Source: Micrococcaceae bacterium (GTDB lineage Bacteria > Actinomycetota > Actinomycetes > Actinomycetales > Micrococcaceae). From it: a stretch of DNA of 64,000 nucleotides. Below are positions 1 to 9,161 of the stretch, in pieces; position 1 is the first letter of the stretch; every line of letters begins with the position of its first letter. Made by a program: the position numbers and the translations under genes. The stretch is from NCBI GenBank assembly GCA_025465475.1, contig JAODMR010000142.1, positions 1-64,000 of the forward strand, read 5' to 3'. Below the pieces are notes generated by a model. The model made no database searches. It was not told the DNA's origin and saw only the letters and a list, made by a program, of their open reading frames with translations.

Positions 1-2
1 TT

Positions 3-350
3 TACGACCACTATCCGCTGACCCTGAACGACCCGGACGTGACTGCGAAGGTTGCCGACGCCTTTCGCGTCCATTTCGGCGACCGGGCTTCCACCCTTGA
101 TCGGCAATCAGCCAGTGAAGACTTCAGCGACATCCCTGATGCATTGGGCATTCCCTACACGTATTGGGGTATCGGTGGAATCGATCCCGACGTGTACGCG
201 CAGGCCGAAGCCGCGGGCACGGTTTCTACTGACATTCCTGCCAACCACTCTCCTCATTTTGCGCCCGTTCTTCGCCCCACGCTGCAGACAGGAACGGCCG
301 CCGTCGTCGTCGCCGCCCTCAGTTGGCTAGGGAACAAGGACGTTGGTTGA
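3..350 (+). CDS. M20-family amidohydrolase/peptidase, C-terminal fragment (5' end outside window)
   Basis: Frame open to the left edge; DFSDIP...PYTYWGIGG...IPANHSPHFAP pattern typical of the M20 amidohydrolase C-terminus. Confidence 0.75.
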   Translation, partial: YDHYPLTLNDPDVTAKVADAFRVHFGDRASTLDRQSASEDFSDIPDALGIPYTYWGIGGIDPDVYAQAEAAGTVSTDIPANHSPHFAPVLRPTLQTGTAAVVVAALSWLGNKDVG

Positions 351-473
351 GCTTGTCGAAACCCCGGTGGTGAGCCTGTCGAAACCGGGCGGATCTCGAC
401 AGGCCGGATCTCGACAACGGATCTCGACAGGCTCGATCAACGGTGGGCGAATCTCGACAAGCTCGATCAACGG
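345..473. repeat. Cluster of short inverted REP-like units (GGTTGAGCTTGTCGAAACC / ATCTCGACAAGCTCGATCAACGG)
   Basis: Two units in one orientation (345 onward and about 367 onward) and four full or partial units in the other (ATCTCGACAGGC.., ATCTCGACAACG.., ATCTCGACAGGCTCGATCAACGG, ATCTCGACAAGCTCGATCAACGG). Confidence 0.75.
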
Positions 474-609
474 GGCGGGTAGCCACTCCCATTGGGGAGC
501 GGTCTGCTGTTGGATAGGAACTGCATCGACCGAAAGACACCGAATCGCCCGGCAGCGCACGTCGCCTCAACAACTGTGCCGCCGGGTCAACCACCGAAGG
601 GAACACCAA

Positions 610-1440
610 ATGGCTACATGGCTCATCACCGGCTGCTCGACCGGACTCGGCCGGGCTCTCGCCCAAACGGTTCTGGCGCAGGGCCACAATGCAGTGGTCA
701 CCGCGCGCGACGTCACCGCCGTTCAGGACATCACAGCTGATTTCACCGACACAGCACTGGCACTCCCGCTCGACGTCACCGACAAGGCCCAGATCCGGTC
801 CGCGGTGCAACAGGCACAGGAGAGGTTCGGGGGCATCGACGTGCTTGTGAACAACGCGGGCTACGGTTACCGCTCGGCGGTCGAAGAAGCCGACGACGGC
901 GACATTCGCCAACTGTTTGACACGAACTTTTTCGGCGCCGTCGACCTGATCAAGGCTGTCCTCCCGGACATGCGGGCAAAGCGGGCGGGGTCAATCCTGA
1001 ACATCTCCTCGATCGGCGCGCGCATCTCACCGGCAGGGTCCGGCTACTACGCGGCGACCAAGGCAGCCCTGGAAGGCCTCTCCGGGTCCCTGTACAAAGA
1101 ACTTGAGCCGCTCGGCATCCACGTCACAGCCATCGAACCCGGCGCATTCCGCACCGACTTCGCCGGACGTTCCCTTACGCAGTCATCGACGCCGATCCCC
1201 GACTATGCCGAGACGGCCGGCAAGCGGCGCAAGGAGCACGACACCGTGCATGGCACCCAGCCCGGCGACCCCGTCAAGGCCGCTGAAGCGATCATCAGCG
1301 TCGTCGAATCCCCCAACCCGCCTTCCCTGCTGGTGCTCGGGGAGGACGCGTTCGGTGCCTTTGCCGCCGTCGCCGATCATCAGCGGGCCGAACTGGACGC
1401 GTGGCGGGAGCTCAGCGTCAGCACCGGAATCGACGCCTGA
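610..1440 (+). CDS. SDR-family oxidoreductase
   Basis: ATG at 610 after GAAGGGA; TGCSTGLGRA cofactor motif, NNAGYG, YYAATKAA catalytic motif. Confidence 0.92.
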   Translation: MATWLITGCSTGLGRALAQTVLAQGHNAVVTARDVTAVQDITADFTDTALALPLDVTDKAQIRSAVQQAQERFGGIDVLVNNAGYGYRSAVEEADDGDIRQLFDTNFFGAVDLIKAVLPDMRAKRAGSILNISSIGARISPAGSGYYAATKAALEGLSGSLYKELEPLGIHVTAIEPGAFRTDFAGRSLTQSSTPIPDYAETAGKRRKEHDTVHGTQPGDPVKAAEAIISVVESPNPPSLLVLGEDAFGAFAAVADHQRAELDAWRELSVSTGIDA

Positions 1441-1521
1441 ACCCCAGCTACTCCCGCTCATGCGGAGCGGTACCGTCGTCGACACCTTGGAACTTATCCA
1501 CCCACTTCAGAAGGGTCTCTC

Positions 1522-2382
1522 GTGGAGACACTCACCTTGAATAACGGCACCCGGATACCCCAACTCGGAATCGGCGTCTACCAGGTCCGATCCGCCGACG
1601 TCGGGCCCGCACTGGCCAGCGCTTTCCAGGCGGGCTACCGCTCCATCGACACCGCCAACATGTACCGGAACGAGGTCGCCGTCGGCGCGGCCATCCGGAG
1701 AAACAGCCTGGCCCGGGAGGACATCTTCCTCACCACCAAGCTCTGGTCATCCGACTACGGATACACCAAGACCCCGTCAGCGATTGACCGCACCCTGAAA
1801 CGGCTCGACACCGACTACATCGACCTCCTGCTGCTGCACCAGCAATACGGCGACTACAACGGAGCCTGGAAAGCGATGGAAGAGGCCGTCTCAGCCGGCA
1901 AGGTCCGCTCCATCGGCGTCAGCAATTTCAACGTCGAAAGACTCACCGATCTCACCAGCAGGGCCGCCATTCTGCCCGCCGTGGCGCAGGTGGAATGCCA
2001 CCCCTACTTTCAGCAGCGCGAGCTGAAGCAATTCCTTCAACCGTTCGGTACCGTGCTCGAGTCCTGGTATCCCTTGGGACACGCCGACCCGGGCCTTCTC
2101 GCTGAGCCCCTGTTTGCCGAACTTGGCACCAAATACGGGAAATCGCCCGTGCAGGTGATCCTGCGCTGGCACATCCAGGAGGGAAACATCGCCATACCGA
2201 AGTCGACCAACCCGGCGCACATCCGGTCCAACGCCGAAGTGTTCGACTTCGAGCTGACGGCGGAGGAGATGGGCCGGGTGGCCGCGATCGACAAAAACAG
2301 GCGCTTCCACCGGGTGCCCGAGTTCATCGAACGGATCTTCATGCAGGCTGCCCACGTCAACTACGACAAACGGCAACGCTGA
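1522..2382 (+). CDS. Aldo/keto reductase
   Basis: GYRSIDTANMYRNE, DLLLLHQ, IGVSNFN, IPKSTNPAHIRSN motifs. Confidence 0.92.
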   Translation: METLTLNNGTRIPQLGIGVYQVRSADVGPALASAFQAGYRSIDTANMYRNEVAVGAAIRRNSLAREDIFLTTKLWSSDYGYTKTPSAIDRTLKRLDTDYIDLLLLHQQYGDYNGAWKAMEEAVSAGKVRSIGVSNFNVERLTDLTSRAAILPAVAQVECHPYFQQRELKQFLQPFGTVLESWYPLGHADPGLLAEPLFAELGTKYGKSPVQVILRWHIQEGNIAIPKSTNPAHIRSNAEVFDFELTAEEMGRVAAIDKNRRFHRVPEFIERIFMQAAHVNYDKRQR

Positions 2383-2440
2383 CAGCGACAGCGTGCGCCA
2401 GAGCGCCAACGCTGACGAGCGCCGGCGCCAAAACTATCGG

Positions 2441-2824
2441 TCAGCCCAGTGCCAGACGGAAAGCGAGGCCGGCAAGCACAATCGACACAGGTGCCATGGC
2501 CAGTCTTTCGTGCCGGCTCTTGGACAGGAGGTTGGGAATGACGCTCAACGCAAGATAGGCAGCTATCACCCACATGGCCACACCAGCGACCACCGGCAGC
2601 GGCAGAACGGAGAGCAACGCGGCCCGGTCCAGGGCCACGATGGCGAATACCGCGTAAAGGACGATGGCCACGAGGCTGCTAATGCGGAGCTTGGCCGGAA
2701 GCACCGCCGTTTGGCCGCCCCAGGCAAAGCGTCCCAGGGGCAGCCCGATCGTCAGCAGCAGCTGGAATACTGCCAGCGCAGCCAACAGGGCAGAAAAAAG
2801 CAGGGCGGCGAATTCCGACGTCAT
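2441..2824 (-). CDS. Small integral membrane protein, unknown function
   Basis: ORF from the internal ATG MTSEFAALLF; about four hydrophobic segments. Confidence 0.6.
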   Translation of the reverse strand: MTSEFAALLFSALLAALAVFQLLLTIGLPLGRFAWGGQTAVLPAKLRISSLVAIVLYAVFAIVALDRAALLSVLPLPVVAGVAMWVIAAYLALSVIPNLLSKSRHERLAMAPVSIVLAGLAFRLALG

Positions 2825-3026
2825 GAAGCGAAGCCTAGTGGTGGCGCGATCGATTGGTAAGGGCAGGAATTGAACTTGTGGCAGGTGCGGTCCATATACA
2901 GATCCGACGGCGGGAACTAGGGTGACCCCAACCACACACCACGCCGTCGTGGACAGTGGACGCTAACCGCGAGGCGGGTACACCGGCTGATGGGCGATCC
3001 CGCTCCGTTTGAGGAAGGAACCCGTT

Positions 3027-3548
3027 ATGGCCACCTACAAGATTGGATACTTTGTTGGCAGTCTCGCCAAGGCTTCCATCAACCGCACGCTCTCCCAGGC
3101 CCTGATCAAGCTGGCACCGGACGATCTAGAATTCACTGAGATCCCGATCGGAAACCTGCCCCTTTACAGTTACGACTACGACACCGACTTTCCCCCTGAA
3201 GGCAAGGCCCTGAAGGAGGCCATCAGCGCCTGCGACGGCATCCTCTTCGTCTCCCCCGAGTACAACCGGTCGATTCCCGGTGCACTGAAAAACGCCATCG
3301 ACTGGGGTTCCCGCCCCTGGGGCACGAATTCCTTCGCCCGCAAGCCCACCGGCATCATCGGCGCTTCACCGGGCAATATCGGCACGGCAGTGATGCAGGC
3401 CTCCATGCGGTCGGTGCTGAGCTTCCTGGACGCCCCGCAGCTGAACGCGCCAGAGGTATACCTGAAGTACGACGCCGCGGCCTTTGGTCCGGACGGCGAA
3501 GTCACCGACGAATCGACAAAGGCCTTCCTCAGCCACTACATGGAGTAA
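3027..3548 (+). CDS. NADPH-dependent FMN reductase / NAD(P)H oxidoreductase, truncated by in-frame TAA
   Basis: RBS GAGGAAGGAA; SLAKASINRTL, SPEYNRSIPGALKNAIDWGSRP motifs; frame reopens after TAA (see findings). Confidence 0.85.
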   Translation: MATYKIGYFVGSLAKASINRTLSQALIKLAPDDLEFTEIPIGNLPLYSYDYDTDFPPEGKALKEAISACDGILFVSPEYNRSIPGALKNAIDWGSRPWGTNSFARKPTGIIGASPGNIGTAVMQASMRSVLSFLDAPQLNAPEVYLKYDAAAFGPDGEVTDESTKAFLSHYME

Positions 3549-3672
3549 TACTGCGCCTTTGTCCAACGCGTCCTGGCCGCCAACGCCCCCGGCCACATCG
3601 GTGACGCCGCCCCGGGAACGAGCAAGCAGTAGCCCAAGCGGCGGTGCTGCAACTGGTCGGCGTGTGGTGCTG

Positions 3673-4080
3673 CTACTGGCCGGCCCGTTCGACGGCGGCC
3701 AGGTGTTCCGGACGAACCGGAGTCATTCGCTGCTGGTAGTCCGGGTGCTTCCGCAGCCACACCTTCACGTAGGGGCAGACGGGGACGACGGCGATGCCCT
3801 CCGCGAGGGTATCGTCCAGGGCATCCTGCACCAGGCGGGAGGCCAGGCCCTGCCCTGCGTAGTCGTCACTGACGGTCGTGTGGAAGAAGATCCGTTCTGG
3901 CCGTTTCGCCCCGACGTGGGACAGGTAGTGGGCCTTGCCGATGACGTCGTCCGCGTCGAGGAGTTCGTAGCGACGTCGCTCCGGGGCGTTCCGGACGGTG
4001 AACGCTGCCTGTTTTTCCTGGTTCTCCACTGGTCGGTTCTCCACTGGTTTGTTCCCCTGCAGGCCTGATCGGTCACCCAC
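3673..4080 (-). CDS. GNAT-like N-acetyltransferase (YidJ/COG2388-like)
   Basis: ISHVGAKRPERIFFHTTVSDDYAGQGLASRLVQDALD...CPYVKVWLRKHPDYQ; GTG at 4080 assumed as start. Confidence 0.72.
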   Translation of the reverse strand: MGDRSGLQGNKPVENRPVENQEKQAAFTVRNAPERRRYELLDADDVIGKAHYLSHVGAKRPERIFFHTTVSDDYAGQGLASRLVQDALDDTLAEGIAVVPVCPYVKVWLRKHPDYQQRMTPVRPEHLAAVERAGQ

Positions 4081-5101
4081 GGGGTCGTAGCTGCGCGTTA
4101 GGCAGGGCCGGAGCCGGAAGCGGGGCCGGGTAACCCTCCGGGTAGGGCCCGAAGCGTGGGTAAGGGGCACCGTCGGGATAGGTGCTGCCGGCGGGAGGGG
4201 CGGCCGGTTCTGCGCCGATTTCGGCCTGCCATGCGGCACGGTAAGCGACCACCTCGTCGTGGGTGCGTCCGACGAAGTTCCACCACATCACAATCTGCTC
4301 ACCCAGCGGCTGGCCGCCCAGAATCAGTATCCGGGCAGGGCCCTGCCCGGCCGTCAGGACGGCCCTGCCCCGTTCCGGGGGCAGGTAGTGCAAATGGTCA
4401 ACGGCCAGGGCGACGCCGTCCAGGAAGATTTCACCGGTGTCCACCAGGATTCCGTGTTCAAAGGACTCGTCCAGCTCCAGATCCAGCCGCGCCCCCGCCC
4501 GGAGCACGGCCTCGGCGCCTATCAGCGGAGGCGTATACGTGGTCACCGGTGAGGACGAGCCGGCCAGGGAACCAAGGAAGACGCGCACTTCGCTGCCCTC
4601 ACCGATAACCGGTTCCGGGGCGTAGTGCTCAAAGGTCGGCGGCATGTTCCTGGTTGCCTCCGGAAGGGCGTACCAGAGCTGCGCACCGTGCAGGACGCCG
4701 GTGTCCGGCGTCGAGAACTCCTGGTGCGAGATCCCGCGCCCGGCGATCATGAGGTTGACCTCGCCCGGGCGCACGATGGCCTCATAGCCCGCCGAGTCGC
4801 GGTGCGCGATCTTGCCGGTGAACAGCCAGCTCACCGTGGCCAGGCCGGTGTGCGGATGCCGCGGAACCCGCATACCGCCCGACTGCGGGACCAGGTCCGG
4901 GCCGTAGTGATCCAGAAAGCACCACGCCCCGATGAGGCTGCGCTGCTTCTGCGGCAGGGTGCGACGGACAGGCATGGCGCGGGGACCACCCAGCGGGACC
5001 TCCCGCGGGGCCAGGAACTCAACCCCCGTCGGGGCGCCTTCGGTAACCCGAGTGCCCTCGGCGCAGATGATCTCCTCGGGAATTGTTTCAAGATTGCTCA
5101 C
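4073..5101 (-). CDS. Pirin-family protein
   Basis: LGAWCFLDHYGP, HPHTGLATVSWLFTGKIAHRDSAG, MIAGRGISHQEFS motifs; GTG start overlaps the upstream stop. Confidence 0.9.
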   Translation of the reverse strand: MSNLETIPEEIICAEGTRVTEGAPTGVEFLAPREVPLGGPRAMPVRRTLPQKQRSLIGAWCFLDHYGPDLVPQSGGMRVPRHPHTGLATVSWLFTGKIAHRDSAGYEAIVRPGEVNLMIAGRGISHQEFSTPDTGVLHGAQLWYALPEATRNMPPTFEHYAPEPVIGEGSEVRVFLGSLAGSSSPVTTYTPPLIGAEAVLRAGARLDLELDESFEHGILVDTGEIFLDGVALAVDHLHYLPPERGRAVLTAGQGPARILILGGQPLGEQIVMWWNFVGRTHDEVVAYRAAWQAEIGAEPAAPPAGSTYPDGAPYPRFGPYPEGYPAPLPAPALPNAQLRPRG

Positions 5102-5571
5102 GGCAGGACTGCACCAGACCGGGGCCGGACCGGATGACCACTGAGGATGGAAACCCTGTTGAACGCGTTCATCGCGACGGCACACCACTGCAGGGCGGAG
5201 TACTGCTCATCCGTCAAAACCTGCCGGGCGGCTGCGAGTTCCGGAAAGGATTTCCCGTCACTGTGCAGGAGCGTGGCCGCCTCGCCCACAGCAAGGGCGG
5301 CACGCTCGATCTCATCGAAGACGTCAGTCTCGCGCCACGCCGAGAGCACGGCCAATTGTTGACCGCTGACCCCGGCTTCCCGTGCAAGTCCGTCGTGCAG
5401 GTCCAGGCAGTACGCGCACCCATTCAGCTGGGAAACCCGGACGTTCAGCAGTTCCACAACAGCCCGGCCTAGGCCAGCGGCTTCGGCAGCGGCCGCGACT
5501 TTCAGGGCGAGACCGTTCAGGGCCCGCCAGCTGGCCGGGTCCGACTTGTCCAGAAAAAACGAGCTCCCCAT
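5098..5571 (-). CDS. Carboxymuconolactone decarboxylase-family (AhpD-like) protein
   Basis: LLNVRVSQLNGCAYCLDLHDGLAREAG with CxxC; GTGA overlap with the downstream pirin. Confidence 0.9.
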   Translation of the reverse strand: MGSSFFLDKSDPASWRALNGLALKVAAAAEAAGLGRAVVELLNVRVSQLNGCAYCLDLHDGLAREAGVSGQQLAVLSAWRETDVFDEIERAALAVGEAATLLHSDGKSFPELAAARQVLTDEQYSALQWCAVAMNAFNRVSILSGHPVRPRSGAVLP

Positions 5572-5747
5572 GACACTCCTTTACCGGTGCCGAGGTATTG
5601 CGGCACCGGGGCCAGTATGGCACCGCAGCAGTGGCCGGCGCAGGTGCGGGTTCTCCACCCCACCCGGCCTCTCCCCTTACGGTGGGCGTCGACCCCTTCC
5701 GATGGGCGTCGAGGCCCAGGGGAAGCCCGGCTGATTGCCAGGGCGGG

Positions 5748-6545
5748 TCAGCTGCAGGAGTAGTCGTAGTCGAAGCTGCCCGAAACGTACTGGGTGAGCG
5801 TGACATGCCCGCCGCCAGTGAGCGGGGCGCTGGAGCAGTTGTGCTTGGCCCCGGTCAGGGTCCGGGCACCGGCCAGCCAGCTGTTCAGCTGATACAGCCG
5901 GCTGCCTGACGGTACGGTGCCGACGATCTGCGTCCATTGGGAGGTGGTGGAGTAGATGCCCGTCACTGCTTTGATACTGGCGAAGTAGGCGGCCATCCCC
6001 TCGAGGTCTGCCCGGTTGGCTGCCGTATCGGTGGACCAGGAGTTTCCGGTCTCCACGTCCAGCCACCAGGTGTACGTCGACGGGCTGCTGATGCCGCGGG
6101 TGTTGGCGTCGTCGTAGGCCTTGGCCCACCCATAGATATAGGAGCAGGCAGCACCAGCTGAGTTCCCGCACGTGCCGTACGGGTTGGGAACTGTGGTCCC
6201 GGCATACGTATTGCTGCTGGGCCACCAGCTTCCCGCAGTTCCGGGGTTGGCGGTGTTAACATACAGGGCCGCCCTCGGCTGACCTGTGGTATCCGACGAT
6301 TTTGCCGCCCAGACCAGCTCGGTGACCAGGCACGGGTTCGTGTTGTTCGCCAGGCCGTTGTTGACCCCCACGATCCCGAAGGCCTGTCCCGTCGGCAGGG
6401 CCTTGCCGCACTGCGGCCATGACACGTCGTTGCCCACCCCGGTGGTTGCGGCTTCCGCCGGGAGTGCCTGCAGCAGGAGCATGACCGTGGCGCCCAGGGC
6501 CAGAAGCCCACGGAGCCGGGACCGCAGAGCGTCGGTGCTGGACAT
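5748..6545 (-). CDS. Secreted glycoside hydrolase (GH25-like / DUF1906-like) protein
   Basis: Signal peptide (LLALGATVMLLLQALPAEAA), GNDVSWPQCGK..FGIVGVNNG, WWLDVETGNSW motif. Confidence 0.7.
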   Translation of the reverse strand: MSSTDALRSRLRGLLALGATVMLLLQALPAEAATTGVGNDVSWPQCGKALPTGQAFGIVGVNNGLANNTNPCLVTELVWAAKSSDTTGQPRAALYVNTANPGTAGSWWPSSNTYAGTTVPNPYGTCGNSAGAACSYIYGWAKAYDDANTRGISSPSTYTWWLDVETGNSWSTDTAANRADLEGMAAYFASIKAVTGIYSTTSQWTQIVGTVPSGSRLYQLNSWLAGARTLTGAKHNCSSAPLTGGGHVTLTQYVSGSFDYDYSCS

Positions 6546-6705
6546 GATCAGCCTTCCTTCGGGGCGACAGGACACCGACAGCTTCCGCTCGGAACCAGTC
6601 CCGGTCAAGACGCGGTCGGGTGGTGGACGGTGCCAGGCCACCACCCGCAGACGCTGTTCTTCGTCTGCTGGCCGGCTTCACGGTTAGACGTCGAATTTCG
6701 AGCAG

Positions 6706-7359
6706 TTAGAAATGCCCGGACAAAGTCGCCAAGACTACCGCCAGGGGCATCAGAAGGAGGGCGCGGACCACCCTGATGGTCAGGCGCTTCGGGGCGACGA
6801 CGACAACAACACCACAGACATCCACCGCCTGGTTGACGGCTCGGGTCAAGAGTTTCGCTGCCCGCTCAGCCTCATGGCTGGCGTTGTACAAATGTCGTTG
6901 CTTCTTGCCCGCCACCATCATGGTCTGTCCGGCGACCCACACGGACTGGCCGGAGTGATTCTTGGTATTGACGGTGAAGACGCCTGCCGGACCGATCAGC
7001 ACGTGATCGATGTCGGAACTCCCGGCTCCAACCGGCACGGCGTGCAGGACCATCCACTCCGTGCCGAGCCGCGCGAGAACGCGGCCAACTGCTATTCCTC
7101 CCAACGCGCCCTTGTACCAGGGGTGATTATCCTGAGTCAGCGGATCAGCACCGAAAACCCGCCCCAGAAAAGACGGAGATGGAATTCGCCCTTCCCCTGC
7201 CTCGAACAGTAGTCGAAGGATGTCCGTGGAATGATGAATCTGCGCTGCCGGAGCCGGGATCTGGAAAGATCCTGAGTAGGAAACTTTGGACGTGCCTCTG
7301 GGCCTAGCGCCCACCGGAAGAATTCGAGAAAGGGAAGCAGATGTCCCAGAACACTCCAA
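6706..7359 (-). CDS. NERD (nuclease-related) domain protein; start uncertain, possibly altered C-terminus
   Basis: GTEWMVLHAVPVGAGSSDIDHVLIGPAGVFTVNTKNHSGQSVWV; overlaps the divergent CDS at 7341, so the true start is probably downstream. Confidence 0.6.
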   Translation of the reverse strand: MECSGTSASLSRILPVGARPRGTSKVSYSGSFQIPAPAAQIHHSTDILRLLFEAGEGRIPSPSFLGRVFGADPLTQDNHPWYKGALGGIAVGRVLARLGTEWMVLHAVPVGAGSSDIDHVLIGPAGVFTVNTKNHSGQSVWVAGQTMMVAGKKQRHLYNASHEAERAAKLLTRAVNQAVDVCGVVVVVAPKRLTIRVVRALLLMPLAVVLATLSGHF

Positions 7360-9059
7360 TGGAGGCGCCGAGCGCGACGGACAGCCTTCGCCGGGCCCGC
7401 GACCTCCTCCTGGAACACCGTGACGACTACGACGCCGCCCGCAGCTCGTTCACCTGGCCGGAGATGGGCCCGACGTTCAACTGGGCCATCGATTGGTTCG
7501 ACGTCATCGCCGAAGGCAATACTGCGCCCGCCCTCATCCTGGTCAGTGACGACGGCAAAACGGTGCGCTCTTTCGATGACCTCGCCGCACGCTCGAACCA
7601 GGTGGCACGGTGGCTCACAGGAGTTGGAGTTCGCCGCGGCGACTCGGTGCTGCTGATGCTCGGAAACCAGGTGGAGCTGTGGGAAGTGATGCTCGCCGTC
7701 ATGAAGCTCGGTGCCGTGGTGGTGCCAACCACCACCGCCCTGGGCAGCGAGGACCTGGCCGACAGGATGGCACGGGCGGACGTACGCCACGTCATCGCGG
7801 CAGGCTCGGACACCGGCAAGTTCGCCGGCATCGAAGGGACGTATTCCAGGGTCCGGGTTGGGGACGGATCCGCACCCGTTGACGGATGGCTCGATTACGC
7901 GGAGGCCTCCTCGGAGGCCGCCGCCCCGCTGCCTCACCCGGGTACCGCGCCGAAGGATCGGCTGCTGCTGTACTTCACCTCAGGAACTACGTCCAAACCC
8001 AAGCTCGTTGAACACACGCAGGTTTCCTATCCGGTCGGACACCTCAGCACTATGTATTGGCTGGGGCTGCAGCCCGGTGACGTGCACCTGACCATCAGCT
8101 CCCCCGGATGGGCAAAGCACGCCTGGGGCTGCTTTTTCACGCCGTGGCTCGCCGAAGCCGCCGTCATGGTTTACAACTACGGGCGCTTCGATGCCGCCGC
8201 GCTGCTCCGGAAACTGCAGGACGAACACGTCACCACTTTTTGCGCGCCGCCAACCGTGTGGCGGATGCTGATCCAGTCGGACCTCTCCGTCCGCCCCGCG
8301 GCGCTGCGCGAGGTCCTTTCCGCAGGAGAACCCCTCAATCCGGAGGTGATCGCGCAGGTCCAGAAGCATTGGGGCCTTAGCATCCGGGACGGCTACGGTC
8401 AGACCGAACTGACTGCCGTCGTGGCCAACACCCCCGGCGCTCCTCTCACGCCGGGCTCCATGGGGCGGCCCCTGCCAGGGTGCTCCGTGGTTTTGGTGGA
8501 TCCGGTGACAGGCAACGTCTCGGACGAGGGCGAAATTTGCATCGACCTGTCCCAACACCCGTTGAACATCATGACCGGCTACGTCGGAGATCCTGACCGT
8601 ACTCATGAAACGATGTCCGACGGTCTTTTTCACACCGGTGATATTGCCGGCCGCGACAGGAATGGCCATATCGCCTACATCGGGCGAGCGGACGACGTCT
8701 TCAAGGCCTCCGACTACAAGATCAGCCCGTTCGAACTGGAGAGTGTGCTGCTCGAACACCCCGCCGTCGCTGAAGCGTCGGTTGTTCCCGCGCCGGACGC
8801 CATCCGGCTTGCCGTCCCGAAAGCCTACATCGCGTTGGCTGCCGGTCACCCGGCCGACGCAGACACGGCACGGGATATCCTGCGCTACGCACGGGAACAC
8901 CTTGCGCCTTTCCAGCGCATCCGCCGAATTGAGTTTTTCGACCTTCCCAAGACCATTTCCGGAAAGATCCGCCGCGTCGAACTCCGGGAACGGGAGGAAC
9001 GACTCCAGAACGGACCCCGGATCGAAGCCGAGTGGCGCGACGACGAACTCCGGTCCTGA
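7341..9059 (+). CDS. AMP-dependent acyl-CoA synthetase
   Basis: YFTSGTTSKPKLVEHT, GYGQTEL, GRADDVFKASDYKISPFELE, KTISGKIRR motifs. Confidence 0.93.
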   Translation: MSQNTPMEAPSATDSLRRARDLLLEHRDDYDAARSSFTWPEMGPTFNWAIDWFDVIAEGNTAPALILVSDDGKTVRSFDDLAARSNQVARWLTGVGVRRGDSVLLMLGNQVELWEVMLAVMKLGAVVVPTTTALGSEDLADRMARADVRHVIAAGSDTGKFAGIEGTYSRVRVGDGSAPVDGWLDYAEASSEAAAPLPHPGTAPKDRLLLYFTSGTTSKPKLVEHTQVSYPVGHLSTMYWLGLQPGDVHLTISSPGWAKHAWGCFFTPWLAEAAVMVYNYGRFDAAALLRKLQDEHVTTFCAPPTVWRMLIQSDLSVRPAALREVLSAGEPLNPEVIAQVQKHWGLSIRDGYGQTELTAVVANTPGAPLTPGSMGRPLPGCSVVLVDPVTGNVSDEGEICIDLSQHPLNIMTGYVGDPDRTHETMSDGLFHTGDIAGRDRNGHIAYIGRADDVFKASDYKISPFELESVLLEHPAVAEASVVPAPDAIRLAVPKAYIALAAGHPADADTARDILRYAREHLAPFQRIRRIEFFDLPKTISGKIRRVELREREERLQNGPRIEAEWRDDELRS

Positions 9060-9161
9060 TAGCGACAAGCCAAACGGACTATCCTGCTTGACCCTGCGCA
9101 TAGGGGCATACTCGTCCGCAGCATGCAGCCTGATCGTCGGGTGACCGGTTCTCAGCTCCGG

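Noticed and set aside
345-473. Possible CRISPR array
   Set aside because: Units occur in both orientations with no regular spacers; fits REP/IR elements, not CRISPR.
3673-4239. Full 188-aa version of the GNAT ORF
   Set aside because: N-terminal 53 codons overlap the pirin C-terminus in another frame and look non-native; internal GTG at 4080 preferred.
7980-9101. 373-aa minus ORF over the acyl-CoA synthetase
   Set aside because: Antisense of conserved AMP-binding motifs; no support.
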